A stretch of DNA of 64,000 nt from Cordilura impudica (GCA_963682025.1 OY821517.1:332673144-332737143); one strand, 5' to 3'; shown: positions 45,410 through 56,904, counted from the stretch's first letter. Translations and numbers: made by a program. The notes: a model not told the origin generated them from the letters alone.

Positions 45410-47325
45410 AAAAAACATTTTCTTAAAAACTACATTTCGTTAAAAGTATCTTTTCTTAAAAAGTTAGATTTTATAAAAAAAATTATCCTTTCTCAAATAG
45501 TACCTTTTTCTAAAATAGTGTGCATTTTCTTAAAAAAGCACATTTTGTTAAAGTATTTTTTTAAAGTTCCTTTTCTTAAAAATTTAATTGTTCTCAAAAA
45601 GTAAATTTTTTTAAAAATTACCTTCTCTAAAATAGTATATCTTTGCTTAAAATAATAAATTTTCTTAAACAGGTACACTTTCATCAAAAAGTACATTTTC
45701 TTAAAGAGTACATTTTCTCAAAAAACGCAATTTTCTTAAAAAGTTCATCTTCTAAAAAAATAAATTTTCTTTTAAAAAGTACCTTTAAAAAAAAAAATAT
45801 ATAATTTTTCTTCAAAAATACATTCTTAAAAAGTTACCTTTTATTGAGAAGCACATTTTCTTAAAAAAGTGTAATATCTTAAAAATGTTCCTTTTCTTAA
45901 AAAAAGTAAATTTTCTTACCTTTACTCAAAAAAGTATATTTCTTAAAAAGTACCTTTTCTTAAAACAGTACATTTGTTAAAAAAGTACCTTTTGTAAAAG
46001 CACATGTTGTTAAAAAATATTTCTTCTTAAAAAAGTACATTTTCTTAAAAAAATTCATTTTCTTAAAAAAGTGACTTCGTAAAAAAGTACATTATCATAA
46101 AAATTGCGTTTTCTTAAAAATTTACCTTTTCTTAAAAAGTACATTTGTAAAAAAGTACCATTTGTAAAAGTACATTTTGTTAAAAAAGTAATTTTTTTCT
46201 AAAAAAAAGTACATTTTCTTCAAAAGATACTTTTTCTTAAAGTAAATTTCTTAAAAAGTTTATTTTTTATTAAAGTATATGTCTTAAAAAAGTACCTATT
46301 CTTACGAATAATTTCCTTAAAAAAGTACCGTTTCTTAAAAAAGTACCGTTTTATTAAAAAAGAACCTTTTCTTAAAAAATAAATTGTCTTTTTTAAGAAA
46401 TTTACTTCTGTAAGAAAAGAGAAGTAAATTTCTTAAAAAAATACCCTTTGTAAAGGTACATTTTGTTAAAAAATTATTATTCTTAAAAATTTTCGTTTTT
46501 TTTTAAATTCCGTTTCTTAAAAGAGTTCCCTTTTCTTAAAAAGTAAATTTTTTTGAAAAGAAAGTTAAAAATAAAGTTTTCTTAAAAAATATCTTTAAAA
46601 AAAATAGTTTTTCTTAAAAAAGTTCATTTTCTTAAAAAAGTAAATTTTCGTAAAAAGTACGTTTTTATAGAAAGTATATTTTCTTAAAAAAGTACTTTTT
46701 CTTAAAAAGCGCCTTTTCTTAAAAAGCGCCTTATCTTAAAAAGCGCCTTTTCTTAAAAAGTAGGTACTAAAGTTAAAAAATTATATAAAATTAAAAATTA
46801 TATAAAATTAAAAAATTATATTTTCTTAAAAGTAATTTTTCTTAAAAACTGAATTTGCATAAAAAGGTACTTTTTCTTAAAAAGGTTTTTTTTTTGTTAA
46901 TTTTTCTTAAAAAAGTGAATTTTAATTAAAATTTTTCTTAAAAAAGTGAATTTTCTTAACAATGGAATTTTTGTTCAAAAGTATATCTTCTTAAAAAATT
47001 AATTTATCTCAAAAAGTACATTTTCTCAAAGGAGTACTTCTTAACATGTACCTTTTCTTAAAAAGTACCTTTTCTAAAAAAGTACCTTTTCTAGAAAAGT
47101 ACATTTTTCTAAAAAAAGTAAATTTTCGTAAAAAGTACGTTTTCGCAGAAAGTATGTTTTCTTAAAAAAGTAGTTTTTCTTAAAAAATGCCTTTCTTAAA
47201 AAGTACCTTTCTAAAAAAAGTGCACTTAATAAATTTTCTTAAAAGTAATTTTTCTTAAGAGCCTTTCCTTAAAAAAGTACATTTGCTGAAAAAGGTAATT
47301 TTTCTTAAGAAGTATTTTTTTTAAT
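45410..47325. repeat. degenerate AT-rich tandem array, unit about 17-20 bp
   Basis: Roughly a hundred degenerate units of TTTTCTTAAAAAAGTACA or TTTTCTTAAAAAGTACCT with variable spacing. The small ORFs in it (for example 45293-45604) are by-products of the repeat. It lies downstream of the 3' end of the CRAL-TRIO gene. Confidence 0.85.
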
Positions 47326-47460
47326 TTGTTAGATTTATCGTCATTTTTCAGACATATTGCAATTACTACTGTAATTAATATGCAATTTTAATTTTGTTTA
47401 AATGGTGCGTGGTAAAGAAGAAGAAAGCATATATTTCAATTATCACAATGTTCAATAAAT

Positions 47461-47490
47461 CGCTGATGAAGGCTGAAATGCCAGAAACCG
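47461..47490 (+). ncRNA. hammerhead-like ribozyme core
   Basis: CTGATGA, then a short stem (GGC TGAAAT GCC), then GAAA: the CUGANGA-stem II-GAAA arrangement of hammerhead ribozymes, which Penelope-like elements are known to carry. The cleavage-site side was not identified. Confidence 0.4.
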
Positions 47491-47529
47491 GTCCGATTAA
47501 GAATACAGTGCAGTTATGAATTTTTGAAA

Positions 47530-47985
47530 TATATTTTTTTTAATTTTTCTTAAAAAAAGTGAATTTTCCAAAAATGTAAATTTTCTTCAAAATTATATTT
47601 TCTTAAGAAATTATTCTTAAAAGGTACCTTTTCTAAAAAATACATTTTCTTAACAAGTAAATTTTCTTATAAAAGTATTGCTCCTTAAAATGTATCGTTT
47701 GTTAATAAAGTACCCATTTTTTAAAAAGTAAATTTTCTTAAAAAAATATACTTTCTTTAAAAAAGTACTTTTTCTTTAAAAAAAATACTTTGTTTTAAAA
47801 AAGTAAATTTTCTTAAAAGATCCTTAAAAAGTACATTTTCTTGAAAAATTAAATTTGCTTATAAAAGTACATTTTACATTTGAAAAAGTAATTTTTCTTA
47901 AAAAAGTACCTTTCTTCAAAGAGGCCCTTTCTTGAAAAAATCTTTAGGAAGCATCAATTGAAAAAAGTAAATTTTCTTAACATGC
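47530..47985. repeat. continuation of the degenerate AT-rich array
   Basis: Same TTTTCTTAAAAAAGTAC-like units after a 200-bp interruption that holds the hammerhead-like sequence. The interruption therefore looks like an insertion into the array. Confidence 0.8.
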
Positions 47986-48083
47986 TAATTTTTCAAATGT
48001 TTCTAACCTCACTTTTGATGAAAATTTGTGATTTTATATATTAAACAAGAAAACACCGCTTAAGTATTTTAAGCCCCCAATAT

Positions 48084-48089
48084 TTTATT
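48084..48089 (-). terminator. candidate poly(A) signal of the CRAL-TRIO gene
   Basis: AATAAA on the minus strand 160 bp after the stop codon, within CAATAAAATATTGGGGGC. It is the first good signal after the stop. Confidence 0.5.
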
Positions 48090-48248
48090 GTACCATAATT
48101 TATTTGTTTAAAAACAACTTTGGTAAAAACTTAATGTTTTAAAAACATATTTACCAAGAAAAAATGTAATAATTTTTTTAAATTCGTATTTTTTGATATT
48201 TCTTAATAAAGCTAAATATTTTTTTTTCTCATATGATATACATATTTT

Positions 48249-48403
48249 TTAATCAATATCCAGTTTCTTGAAATTACCCTCGATACCAAAAAGATCGGAG
48301 ACATTTTTGGGCTTGCCAGGACGTAATTTCTCATTAATACGATGATTACGTTCATATTCCATGATTTCATCACGATTATCACGAAGTTTATTATAAAATA
48401 CCT
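48249..48403 (-). CDS. CRAL-TRIO lipid-transfer protein, last exon
   Basis: Acceptor ATTTCCAG before 48403; the split codon G/AG joins to the previous exon. It reads [20 protein letters not shown], then [20 protein letters not shown], ending LDID before TAA at 48249-48251. The RPGKPK---DLFG-EG-FKKL ending is typical of insect alpha-tocopherol-transfer-protein-like CRAL-TRIO proteins. Separated from exon 4 by a 60-bp intron. Confidence 0.9.
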
Positions 48404-48463
48404 CTGGAAATGTACAAATTATTTAATTAAAAACTTTTACATAAGAAATTTTTCAAAACATAC

Positions 48464-48677
48464 CACGGAAATTAATCATTTCCATTTCTGGTCCATTGTA
48501 ATCTTTGGGTAAAATATCTTTGGGCACACATTTATAAAAGTCCTCCAGTGTATTGTGCATGTGTATCATACTCACCAACTCCTTTTTCATAAACGGATGC
48601 ATTAAAGCTAAAATTTTATCCATAAATGGTACGATATTGATGAAATGAAAGCCAACAAGATTAATGGGTGCGGCTTC
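48464..48677 (-). CDS. CRAL-TRIO lipid-transfer protein, exon with the lipid-binding core
   Basis: Acceptor TTTTTCAAG, donor CGTG/GTATGT. It reads EAAPINLVGFHFINIVPFMD, then ILALMHPFMKKELVSMIHMH, then FYKCVPKDILPKDYNG. FHFINIVPFMDKIL--MHPFMK and the LP-DYNG turn are landmarks of the CRAL-TRIO (Sec14-like) fold, where a hydrophobic pocket holds a small lipid such as a retinoid or tocopherol. The family acts in the cytosol. The ligand of this member cannot be told from sequence. The 4.4-kb intron before it (48678-53123) holds a family C copy, a Tc1 remnant and a family B element. Confidence 0.92.
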
Positions 48678-48973
48678 CTTGAAAAATAATAAAATAAGAT
48701 ATCATATGATAAAAACAAAAAAAAAAAAAATATAATTTGTGTTCAAAATAAAATATATTTTTTTTTTCATCTTTAAGAAATATATAAATTTATAAAAGTT
48801 TATTTTAAACAGTTGAAAATTGTATTTAACTTTATAGATATTTACTCTACCGTCCAAAAGTACAGATGGAACTTTTCATTCATTACTGAGTAAATATTTT
48901 ATTATACATATGCAATAAAAACATTGTTTTTTTTTATTAGTTAACAGAAAATAGCGACTTTGGTGAAGAGTTT

Positions 48974-49594
48974 CAGCCCAATTCTAAACAAAAATTCCGC
49001 ATGAAATTTCTCACTTCTCCCTTTTCCCCTATTATGAATAAAAATTCCTTCGGAAAAAAATTCGATGGGAAAAAAGTAGTTATTTTCAATGCACTTGAAT
49101 TTGGTTTTTTCCCTCAAAAAATGTCCCTTGCAAAACAGACGGGAGTTTACATAAAAATGTGGGAAGTATTTTGATAAAACAAAATTTAAATAAAAAAATT
49201 AATATTTTATGGTTCTTGTAGGTTGAAGACCACAAATAAAGCCCAACTTCTACATTTGTTAATTTTAATGAAAGCCAGTTCAGGCATTGATTGCGTTTTC
49301 CATAGATTCAGCCCGCAATTGACTTCTAGCAATTCTTTAGCTATTTCGTTGTTGTTATTCTACAACACCAATTTCCTCCACAACTGCTCGCATCAGAGCT
49401 ATGCTATTAATTTTTTTTATTTAAAAAATAGAAAATAGAAAATTAATTGTCAATAACAAAACAACTGGCTTCAAATTACGATGATGCCACTTATTAATTT
49501 TTTTGTTCACGCGGAATTTATAATTGGATTTTTTTTCTCGAGAAAAGTATTTTCCGTGAGAAAGAAATTCTTTGAGAATATTCGTAATTGGGCT
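48974..49594 (+). mobile_element. family C element with CAGCCCAATT ends, copy 2
   Basis: Matches 33000-33663 in opposite orientation over nearly its whole length. Ends are CAGCCCAATTC and TAATTGGGCT. Small deletions relative to copy 1. Confidence 0.7.
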
Positions 49595-49639
49595 AATCAG
49601 CCGCCGAAACTAAGACCTAACACGTGAAAGTGAAAATTT

Positions 49640-50325
49640 TAAATATTTGATTGAATTAAAAGAAATTCCCTACACAAAATTGGGAAAAGTAATTAAGCAG
49701 TTGCATCGGACCTCAAAGTATCACGTCGAACCGCTTTCTATATTTCGAAAAAATTCAAAGAGGTTGGTACAATTGCGAATAAAGGTTCAGAGTAACAACA
49801 AAACATATAATAATAATGACAGGTAAACGAAATCGTTACCTAGCCGCTCCAGAAATTACTGCCCAAATAAACAGCAGCCGAACGATGCCGCAAGTGTGAC
49901 TACAGTAAAATGACGCTTAAATGACAGAATCACCACGAAAATCGCAACTTGGCCCTCAAAATAAAAGAAAAATATAAGATTATGGTAAAAAAAATATGAA
50001 AACTGGGCTTTCAACGATTGGTGCAAGGTCCTTTGGTCCGATGAATCGAAGTTTGAAGTGTTCGACTCCAAGAAGCGAGTTTTAGTGAGGCGTTCAGCTG
50101 GAGCACTACTAAAAAACTGTCCTGAAAAATCATGCCATGGTCACTCGATTAAGAATTGTGGGTCATAAATTTATATTTCAGCAAGATAATGTCTTAAAAC
50201 ATACAGCAACAATTTTTAAGCAGTATTTGGAGACCCAGGAAGCAGCTGGAACCTTTAAACTTATGGAATATTAACCACAGTCACCTGATTTCAATCCTAT
50301 AGAGTTACTGTGATAAAAAAAGAGG
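49640..50325 (+). pseudogene. Tc1-like transposase, decayed with internal deletion (copy 4)
   Basis: Plus-strand pieces: KRNRYLAAPEITAQINSSRT (binding domain), NDWCKVLWSDESKFEVFDSK (first catalytic Asp), VRRSAG, then after a deletion FQQDNVLKHTATIFKQYLET (second Asp) and PQSPDFNPIELL (Glu). DD34E Tc1 layout, a lineage distinct from copies 1-3. Many stops. Confidence 0.8.
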
Positions 50326-50923
50326 TACAAATAATAAAAATCAATTTTATATGAAAAACTAGCTGTTTTTACCCGGTCTTGCCCGGGATCCAAAGGCCTT
50401 TGACATGAAAAATGGTTCACTATGCTTACCAGGCGCTGAGTACTTAGCGCCCAATGAACAAATTCCTCAAAAAACTTAACTTTCTCCCCAAAAATTTGTA
50501 TGGGATTGGCGAATTTGTTCATGATGAAAAAATTCTCCAATGTTTACGTTTTTTGGGGAGTAAATTCTTTTTTGATTTCAAATTAAAATTTTTTGATTTT
50601 TTAATTTAGAAGTTTTTTTTTTTAAGACGCTACTGCAAAAATACATCAAAAATAAGCTGCGAAACCGCTAGACGTTTTTTTTGAAGTTTATTTATTTTGT
50701 AAACATCAAATATAATGGAATCGTTTGCAAAGTTATAAAATTGAATTAATTCATTCAACAAATGATCACCATTGAGCAGAGACGTCAAATTTATAGAAGT
50801 TTCAAAAATGGAAAATGAATGCGACGTTTAAAATTGTGCCGCAAGGTTGCTTTAAGCAACTGCTTATAATATATGTTTGGCCTATTTTGATCAACAGGTA
50901 ATTTGTCATAAGACTTTTCACTC

Positions 50924-51290
50924 AGCTGTGTTCCGCGAGCGAGTCGCGACCGCGTCCGCGCGTTTGTCGGTCACACCCGTGCTGCCGCGCAGTTGTCAAC
51001 TTATTTTAATTGCCAAAATATATTTTTCAGATTATTTCGATATTTTAGCTGAGCTGTGTTCCGCGATCGCGTCGCGTCCGCGAGCCGCTTCCGCGCGTTT
51101 GGCAGCCACACCAGTGCTACCGCGCAGTTGTTGTCAACTTATTTTAATTGCCAAATTATATTTTTTAGATCATTCCGATATTTTAGCTAAGCTCTGTTCT
51201 GCGAGCGCGTCGCGTCCGCGAGCCGCTTCCGCGCGTTCGGCAGCCACGCGTCGCGTCGCGTCCGCGGCCGCGCCCCGATTTCGCGCACCG
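50924..51290. repeat. GC-rich tandem island, about 130-bp units
   Basis: Three units start at 50924, 51053 and 51191 with GCTGTGTTCCGCGA-like sequence and hold dense CG-rich words (GCGTCGCGTCCGCGAGCC), followed by an AT half (CTTATTTTAATTGCCAAA). Very unlike the surrounding AT-rich DNA. The 139-codon ORF across it follows from the repeat and is not a gene. Confidence 0.85.
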
Positions 51291-52073
51291 AAATGATGCT
51301 ATTGAAATGAATGGAGATATTAAACAAATTTGTTGTAGGACAGATATTGAGAGCAGCATGGAGAATTAGTTCATTTCGTTCAGGGACATTTTTTAAATTT
51401 GGGGAATTTGTTCATCGTGAAGTTATTCCCCAATTTTTTGGGGAATAAGTTCATTTTTTTTTGGGAATTTATTCTTTGGGAACTAAATACTCGGCGCCTG
51501 CTTACCATTACAACTATGTTTATGCATGGAGTATTTTGGGTGTATGATGGCTAAAAGTTACGAATTTTTGTTATTCTAGAGCTTTGTGATATACAACATT
51601 TCTGGTTTTTCCTTCTGGTGCATATAAGAAAATATTATATTCTGGAGCAGGCGACATAAAATTGTCTAAGAGAAAAACAGTCGTTTAAGGAGTTTCAGTT
51701 TTTCCCTGGATTCAGCTTGTCTTAGCCGCTGGATTTCTAGACGCAGTTGAGTAGATTCAGGCATTTCCACTTTTCTTAACAAAGCTTACTGAGCTGCGTT
51801 CCGCGAGTGCGTCGAAATGATGCTATTGAAAAGAATACAGATTTTAAATGCGTATATTGCAGGACAGATATTGAGATCAGTATGCAAATTTTCAATTAAA
51901 CAAATTTATAACAAAATTCATTAAATAAAAATATATAAAAATTTAAGAACGAATTTGGGGAGTAAGTTCATTTTTTTATTTAGTTTAAAACGAAAATGGG
52001 GAATTTATTAATTTCTTTTGGGGACCTTTTTTTAAATTTGGGGAATTTGTTCATCGTGAAGTTATTCCCGTGT

Positions 52074-52440
52074 GTACCAAATTTCAGAGAAATCTGTTGA
52101 AAAATACAAATTTGTATAGCGAACAAATGTACCAAAAACAGAAAATGAGTTTTATAAAAAAGAGGGTGTAAAGGTAGGCGTGGCCAGAAAGATATATAGT
52201 CCGACCTTCGCTGGGGTACAGAGATCGTGCGTACCAAATTTTAGAGAAATCTGTTGAAAAATATAATTTTTTATAGCAAACAAATATACCAAAAACAGAA
52301 AATGAATTTTGTATAAAAAGTGGGCGTAAAAGTAGGCGTGGCCACAAGAATGACGTGATGACCTTGCCTGGTGTACAGAAATTATGCGTACCAAATTTCA
52401 GAGAAATCCGTTGAAAAATAAAAATTTGTATAGCGGTCAA
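52074..52440. repeat. tandem tail of family B, about 157-bp units
   Basis: GTACCAAATTTCAGAGAAAT starts units at 52074, 52230 (one change) and 52388, with GTAGGCGTGGCCA boxes between. Same tail as at 21468-21610. Confidence 0.8.
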
Positions 52441-52489
52441 ACAAACAAACAAACAAACACACAGAAAATGAATTTTATATAGATTAAAA

Positions 52490-53123
52490 AAAATCTTAAA
52501 ATTTCCGCTTTCGTAGCAAGATACAACAAAAAGGACTTTAATTTGTGATCACCTATATTTTGCATTAAAAAATTTTTAAGAATTATAAATATGAGTTTTT
52601 CCTAAAAACTAAGCAGGATACAGAAAAATAGCTTTATTTGTGATCAGCAAAAAAGTCAAAAATTAAAAAAAGCAAGATACTGAAAACACTTTGGGACCCT
52701 CTCTATATTTTTTAGCAAAAATCTAATTTTACATGAAAATAAAAAAAATCTTAAAAATTCAATTCTCTCGAAAACTAAGCAAGATATATTTTTATACCAA
52801 AAATCCAATTTAAAATGGAATTTCGGCAAAAAAAATTAAAATATGTAATCATAAAATTAAAAAAATTTACAGAAAATTAAAAAAATTTTACTGAAAATTA
52901 AAAAAATTTTACAGAAAATTAAAAAAAAAATAAATATGAAAATATATAAAAATGCAAGATACAGCAAAAAGGGTTGTATTTAAAAGTTTATATTTATTTA
53001 GGTTCTCATTTCCGGTTATGTCATATTTTGTATCCGCGAAAATTATTGTGAAATTTTTAACCATATTTTATTTAATTTATTTTTGTACTCAGATATATAA
53101 TAAGTTATTATGTAGTTATGTAC
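52490..53123. other. CRAL-TRIO intron, no gene seen
   Basis: AT-rich with loosely repeated ACTAAGCAAGATAC-like words (about 52530-52960) and a run of AAATTAAAAAAATTTTACAG repeats near 52860-52920. Confidence 0.5.
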
Positions 53124-53268
53124 CTGTAAATAAAATAGAAACTTTTTCATTTGCATTAGTCCAATACGTGCAACATGTCCCAGCGTACAACCTTTAAGAT
53201 CGATGACAATCATGTAGCCAGGACGCAGACCATCTTCTAGTAAGCAAATTTCAATGACTAAACTATAT
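53124..53268 (-). CDS. CRAL-TRIO lipid-transfer protein, middle exon
   Basis: Acceptor TTTTGTTTAG (AG at 53270-53269), donor TTACAG/GTACAT at 53123. After the split Leu codon it reads YSLVIEICLLEDGLRPGYMI, then VIDLKGCTLGHVARIGLMQM and KKFLFYLQ. PG--IVIDLKG-TLGH is the conserved beta-strand and turn of the CRAL-TRIO domain. In the apparent ORF the residues before YSLV and after FYLQ are intron. Confidence 0.92.
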
Positions 53269-53681
53269 CTAAACAAAAAAGAAATAAATAAAAAAACGCA
53301 ATATGAATATTATTAATTACACATTCAGAAATTAATTAATTCCACATTTTACAAATTGACGTTGCGTGTTTCTTATGAGACTGCAACTAACTAACATGTC
53401 ATAATAGTTGATATTAGTTGTAGATTTATTTGCAACGAATTAAAAAATCTTGATAATTAATATTTATTAAGTTGACATAATAGATTAAATGCAACTACTG
53501 TCCATTCAAATCAAGCTTAACCTTGTTTAATCTCTTTTAAAATAGGTGTAGCGAGAACCAACAGTAATAATAACAGCACCTGGCGAATGTATTAAGAACG
53601 AATGTTTTAATTAATTACACAAATAAATGTTGCTCAAATTTTAAGGACAAAAAAGAAAACTTCTACTTTACAACAATAAAA

Positions 53682-54330
53682 AACAAGTAAGAAAATTATA
53701 GTCGGTATAGACCGACTATACGATACCTATACTATGCGTTTAAAGACCCTACCTCTTAGGTCCAAATAATTAGATACAGAAAATAAGCGTAAACCAAATT
53801 TGAGTGGAATTGTTATTAATTTTTGTGCCTTCGTATATGAAACAGTTCATATCGGATGCTATATTTATATGGGGACTAAGTCGAAAAATGGACTGATCCT
53901 AACCATATTTATTAAGGTCACTTATTTTTGACAAAAACATATATAAACTAAATTTAAGAAAAATCTGTGCAACATTTTTGTTTTTTTGTTAGATTTAAGT
54001 GAAGATCGGGAATCAGCTTCATATGGGGGCTATGACTAAGAACAGTCCTACAGGGTTTATTTTTGTATTACTGATAGATGGATGTAATAAAGATATACAA
54101 ACCCAATTTGACCGAAATCTATATGATAATTTGCATATTATGGCAATTTAAGTCGATCTCAGTTGTCATTTGTATAGGGACTAGGTCTGAACATGAACCG
54201 ATTTTCACCAATTTCAATAGATAGTAGCTTATGTTACCAAATTTAATCAAAAGATGTTCACATTTGCATCTTGAAGTTTAATTACAAGGTTTACAAGGAC
54301 ACATAGACGGACGGGCGGACGGACGGACGG

Positions 54331-54361
<31 letters not shown>

Positions 54362-54516
54362 GACATCGCTAAATCGAATCAGAAAGTTGTTCTGAAAGTT
54401 TTTCACAGAAGTTGTTCTGAGTCGATCGGTATAATAAAAGATGGGTCTAGGTCAAATATTGTTGGTAGTAAGAAACATCAGCACAAAGTTATTATACCCT
54501 GACACATAGTGGTGCG
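53682..54516 (+). mobile_element. family A element, copy 7
   Basis: Head AACAAGTAAGAAAATTATAG with the palindrome slightly changed (GTCGGTATAGACCGAC). The GGAC/AGAC microsatellite is expanded (54301-54360). Tail ends CACATAGTGGTGCG. Confidence 0.8.
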
Positions 54517-54521
54517 ACTAT

Positions 54522-54895
54522 TTTTATAACCTATACCACAATTTGGTTAGGGTGTAATGACTTAGACTAAGTCGTCCACCCACTATATCCACTATACCAA
54601 CTATACCCACTATGTGTCAGGGTATATTGGCTTTGTGCTGATCTTTGTAACTACCAAAAATATATATATCGATTCGATTTAGTGATGTCCGTCCGTCCAT
54701 CCGTCCGTCTGTCTATCTGCCCGTCCGATTATAATTTTCTTACTTGCTTTTATTATGTATTGCGGCCTGCTAAACCTGAAAAGCGCAATAAAGAAATTTT
54801 TATGGATGGACTACTCTGTGGTTAGTGTATAATGAGTTGATGTTTGTAATAGGGAAGTCCGTCCTTCCGTCCGTCCGTCTGTTTGTCTGTGTTTT
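54522..54895 (-). mobile_element. mosaic of short family A pieces, copy 8
   Basis: Three partial tails in a row: 54522-54566, 54588-54750 (internal deletion, with AATTTTCTTACTTGCTTTT end) and 54805-54895. All contain the TATAATG start or the GTCCGTCCGTCTG microsatellite. Confidence 0.65.
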
Positions 54896-55014
54896 TTTTT
54901 GTTGGTCCGGGCGGTCAAAATCTTGCATAGTATCCCCTAGTTCTCCTTTTTTGGGGTATGTCGGATTCTTACCGACTAAAAACAACATCCTCTTTGTCCT
55001 TTTTAAAATATTAC

Positions 55015-56020
55015 GCGCAGGATCTGTCTGTCTGTCTGTCTATCTGTCCGTGCGTCCATCTGTGTGTACATGTAAACCTTGCAATCAAACTGCAGGTCGC
55101 AAATATCAATATATTTTGATGAAATTATATCGAAAGCTATGGCAATTGGTAAAAATTGGTGCATGTTTAGACTTAGTCCCCATACAAATAACTCCTATGA
55201 GTTCGACTTAAATTCATCTAAGATCCAAATTATTACCTATATATCTCGGTCAAACTTGGTGTGTGTGTGTGTTTATTATACCCATAATGTCCCCTGTAGG
55301 AACATTTTTAGTCATAGTACCCATATAAAGTTCATTACCGATCACTTAAATCTACCAAAAAACAAATATGTGTTTTATGTCGTGTTATATGTACTGTGTA
55401 AAACAATTATTTTTGAAAATTAACTGCAAAATTTGACGAAAAATTATTTGTAAGTTAAGAATTTTATAACGCTGTGTATTTTATTTTTATTTTTGTTGTT
55501 CTTTTAAATATTTTTTAAATATTAGTTTTCTCTTATGTTATTTTCTTTTTGTTTATATGTATGGTTGCCAGATTTAATAAAATATAGTCCCTGAAGAGGC
55601 TGGAAAAATACCAGCGAAACGTTGGATGATGAAAATTAAATAAATGTTTTTTATTTAAAATTGAAAAGTACATGACCTTAAAAGCCTAATTAGAGAATTC
55701 TAAAACACAGAAACTTAAATTCAAAGAAGGTCGATATATATATATATATATATGAAAAATTATTGAACAAAAGTTTTTCACTTTTTCAAAAATTGGGTTT
55801 GTATATATTTTTTTTTCTTTGAAAAATTAGTGACTTCACCAAATATGGTCAGGATCGGTCCATTTTTGGACCTAATCCCATATCCCAATTTATAACAATG
55901 ACACACACATTTGGAGTATGCTTATTTGTTATATTCAATTAGTTGGGCTTAAGTCCCTTACTCTAAACTCATGGTATAGGATATCGTATATTCGGTCTGG
56001 GCCGACCATAATTTTCTTTA
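55015..56020 (-). mobile_element. family A element, copy 9, split by a 420-bp insertion
   Basis: Microsatellite and first half at 55015-55365; second half, from TTTTTCAAAAATTGGGTTTG, at 55785-56020 with the head GGTCTGGGCCGACC. The insertion between holds a hammerhead-like motif. Confidence 0.7.
55591..55619 (+). ncRNA. hammerhead-like ribozyme core
   Basis: CTGAAGA at 55591-55597, perfect 5-bp stem GCTGG/CCAGC with loop AAAAATA, then GAAA at 55616-55619. This fits CUGANGA-stem II-GAAA exactly. The strand pairing for the other two helices was not resolved. Confidence 0.45.
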
Positions 56021-56089
56021 TGATTTTTTTTGTTTTAATTCTTTTCGGAAGTAATTTCACCAATTAGACTATATTCTCTTAATAAGAAA

Positions 56090-56560
56090 AGTTTTCAATC
56101 TTGAATCTAGTCCTTGAAATCTCGAGAGACTTCACTTTTCATCATGACATTTGAATATTATCCGTTTGTAGAAATTGCGGGCAATCAATACTGTATATAA
56201 CGTGGCAATTAATTTCCACGTTATGTGCCTCCTTGCAAACACGTGTTCCCCCAACAGAGGCGCGGTAGTGAACTTTCCTATACTCGCCAAATGCTAGAAA
56301 AACAGTTGCCAAGCCAGTTAGTTACCTGAAATAAATGCCTGACGCTCACAAATGACTTTATTTGTTGCAATATGGTAAACATCAACTTTTATCGGTACTC
56401 TGTTGATTTCTGAGCATATTTTCCTTTGTTTTTCTTAACCATAGCCATAAAAGTCCCTCAAAGACTTCATGCCAGGTGGACTTAATTGCATCTTGAGGTC
56501 TCTGCTAACGGGTGTTTCATGAACACAATTCGAACATCCATTTTTTAAAAATAATTTAAC
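56090..56560 (-). repeat. left arm of a diverged inverted duplication
   Basis: Its minus strand matches 57785-58195. Shared words include CTCAAGATG--ATTAAAT-CACCTGGCAT, TATGGCTATGGTTA and TTTCTAGCATTTGGCGAGT. The spacer holds a Helitron and a family A copy. Confidence 0.65.
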
Positions 56561-56631
56561 AATATTTCACACGTTGTGATTTTGATTAATAATATTAAAT
56601 TGTCAATTGTATTAAGAAATACTAGCAGCGC

Positions 56632-56904
56632 CCAGCCCTCGAAATTCGAGTGCAAATTCTAGGAAATTTTATTTTTTCATTTAATAAATAATTTTATAAG
56701 AGCCTAAAGGTATGCCACTCAATTTTAGCCAATTCACAATTCAGCACAGGACTTTTTATATAATAAACACACACAGTGCTTTATGTATGTGTTAGTAGAA
56801 ACTGTAAATTACCTTTCAAATGTGGTATTTTTTGTCAAAATCGATTGGTAATTGAAGCTTTGAAATCGGTCACAAGAAATCACCTTGCCTATTAATATTA
56901 TAGA
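56632..56904 (-). mobile_element. non-autonomous Helitron (family E), copy 3
   Basis: On the minus strand it runs from TCTATAATATTAATAGGCAA to GCGCTGCTAG. The hairpin CTCGAATTTCGAG lies 12 bp before CTAG, and the flanks are A and T as for copies 1 and 2. Confidence 0.8.

Larger units (their letters stand above)
50361..52485 (+). mobile_element. family B element, copy 2 (uninterrupted)
   Basis: Head AGCTGTTTTTACCCGGTCTT, middle with a GC-rich tandem island (50924-51290), then ATACAACATTTCTGGTTTTT. An internal duplication (GAAATGATGCTATTGAAA at about 51289 and 51807) follows, and a tandem tail ends GAATTTTATATAGATT. No protein. It serves as the reference for the broken copy at 16146-21668. Confidence 0.75.

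Noticed and set aside
45293..45604. 103-codon ORF and its antisense partner
   Set aside because: By-products of the TTTTCTTAAAAAAGTAC array; the lysine/leucine-rich product mirrors the repeat.
50877..51296. 139-codon + strand ORF across the GC-rich island
   Set aside because: The frame is open only because each 130-bp unit repeats a stop-free, CG-rich sequence; the protein is a degenerate triplicate with no start context.
54825..55423. Overlapping ORFs with serine/cysteine-rich starts
   Set aside because: They run through the GTCCGTCC microsatellite and pieces of family A; similar shadows occur at 59528-59710 and 42898-43134.
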